In this document: piece by piece, positions 63,535-64,000 of the stretch
Layout: every line of letters starts with the position of its first letter
How positions within the stretch are numbered: the first letter of the stretch is position 1
Assembly (NCBI GenBank): GCA_910575445.1
Contig: CAJTFW010000005.1
Coordinates: 1-64,000 of the forward strand
Source of the DNA: Lachnospiraceae bacterium
Lineage (GTDB): Bacteria > Bacillota > Clostridia > Lachnospirales > Lachnospiraceae
Direction: 5' to 3'
DNA: 64,000 bases
Notes under the pieces: generated by a model
The model's input: only the letters and a program-made list of their open reading frames with translations
The model's database searches: none
Told to the model about the DNA's origin: nothing
Position numbers and translations under genes: made by a program

Positions 63535-64000
63535 TCACCGAACGACCAGCTCTCCATCTTCTACTTCTAATGCGCACACTCCCCCTTTTTTCAATCGCCC
63601 AAACAGTAAAAGTTCCGCCAGCAGTGGTTTTACTTTTGCCGCAATCACTCGGTCAATTTCCCGCGCTCCATATTCTTTTGTAATCCCTGCTTTTCTGACA
63701 TACTCCACTGCTTCTTTTGATACCTTGAAGTCTACTTTCTTATTTTTCATTTTTTCTGAAAGTTCTTTCAATTTTTTCTGCGTAATCTTTCCTGCCATCT
63801 CTTCATCCATACTTCTAAATAACACAATCCTGCTCAATCGATTGCGAAATTCTGGCTGAAAAGTCTGTTTGACGGCATCTGTCAGCGCATCCATATTGAC
63901 CGCCTCGCTTCCAAAGCCAATTCGGCTCTTTCCAACTTTATTAGCACCTGCATTGGAAGTCATAATCAGTACAATATTTCGAAAATCCGCCTTTCGTCCC
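63535..64000 (-). CDS. clpA: ATP-dependent Clp protease ATPase ClpA, C-terminal part (runs off the window)
   Basis: About 154 residues visible. 'ADFRNIVLIMTSNAG' is the sensor-1 region of the second AAA module, 'FQPEFRNRLSRIVLFRSMDEE' the sensor region and arginine finger, and 'GITKEYGAREIDRVI' sensor-2. The adaptor clpS usually precedes clpA. The 5' part lies beyond base 64000. Confidence 0.88.
   Translation of the reverse strand, partial: GRKADFRNIVLIMTSNAGANKVGKSRIGFGSEAVNMDALTDAVKQTFQPEFRNRLSRIVLFRSMDEEMAGKITQKKLKELSEKMKNKKVDFKVSKEAVEYVRKAGITKEYGAREIDRVIAAKVKPLLAELLLFGRLKKGGVCALEVEDGELVVR

Overview
The window is chromosomal DNA from a low-to-moderate GC, endospore-forming Clostridia, most likely a gut Lachnospiraceae. 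Reasons: purine-rich Shine-Dalgarno sequences before nearly every gene, an alpha/beta small acid-soluble spore protein with a sigmaG-type promoter, families typical of this group (DUF4364, DUF1385, DUF4860, DUF3786, PD-(D/E)XK 'Rpn' remnants), anaerobic sulfite reductase AsrABC and NADP-type glutamate dehydrogenase. The species cannot be named from sequence alone.

Layout. 1-5400: intergenic structured repeat, then a plus-strand type IV pilus-like operon (transglutaminase lipoprotein, PilC-like membrane protein, four small pseudopilin-like proteins, PilT-like ATPase), followed by rpiB and a DUF4352 lipoprotein. 6600-17640: mostly minus-strand housekeeping genes (lipid kinase, small export protein, hisC, DUF2156, nucleotidyltransferase, glmM, prfA, prmC, DUF1385, rpmE, rho), with a tandem pair of 96-bp palindromic units before glmM. 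17800-30600: radical SAM and DUF4364 genes, then AI-2E transporter, ysxC, lon, clpX, clpP and tig (a protein quality-control block), SASP, DJ-1/PfpI, CYTH, XRE regulator, pyrC. 30600-31800: CapA-like protein.

31800-40570 is an accessory island of worn mobile-element pieces: an IS200/IS605 tnpA with truncated tnpB, a MarR-GNAT module with a double dyad operator, a two-component system with a lipoprotein and three shared candidate operator sites, an excisionase-like HTH, an XRE regulator, an oriT-like region with truncated mobC, a DUF3847 gene, and three small unknown genes of which one is frameshifted. 40600-48500: LysM protein, tRNA-Leu, DUF1624 acyltransferase, thioesterase, PhoR/PhoB-like pair beside a Na/Pi symporter, an amidase-SPOR protein and a NADAR-type DarT1 antitoxin with no toxin beside it. 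48500-56600: gdhA, asrABC with its Crp/Fnr-type regulator, a membrane amidase, and a two-gene Septu-type defence unit (PtuA ATPase plus PtuB HNH). 56600-64000: toxin-antitoxin remnant, C45 peptidase, broken Rpn nuclease, orphan DUF1537 kinase, DUF3786, acylphosphatase, an AAA protein that has lost its nuclease core, tRNA-Val and the 3' end of clpA.

The strongest candidates for new biology are the dispersed intergenic RNA-like element (three copies), the duplicated 96-bp hairpin before glmM, the self-contained two-component regulon whose third site feeds a leader with two mutually exclusive hairpins, the orphan NADAR antitoxin, and several small genes. All functional calls rest on reading translated sequence; no database search was run.
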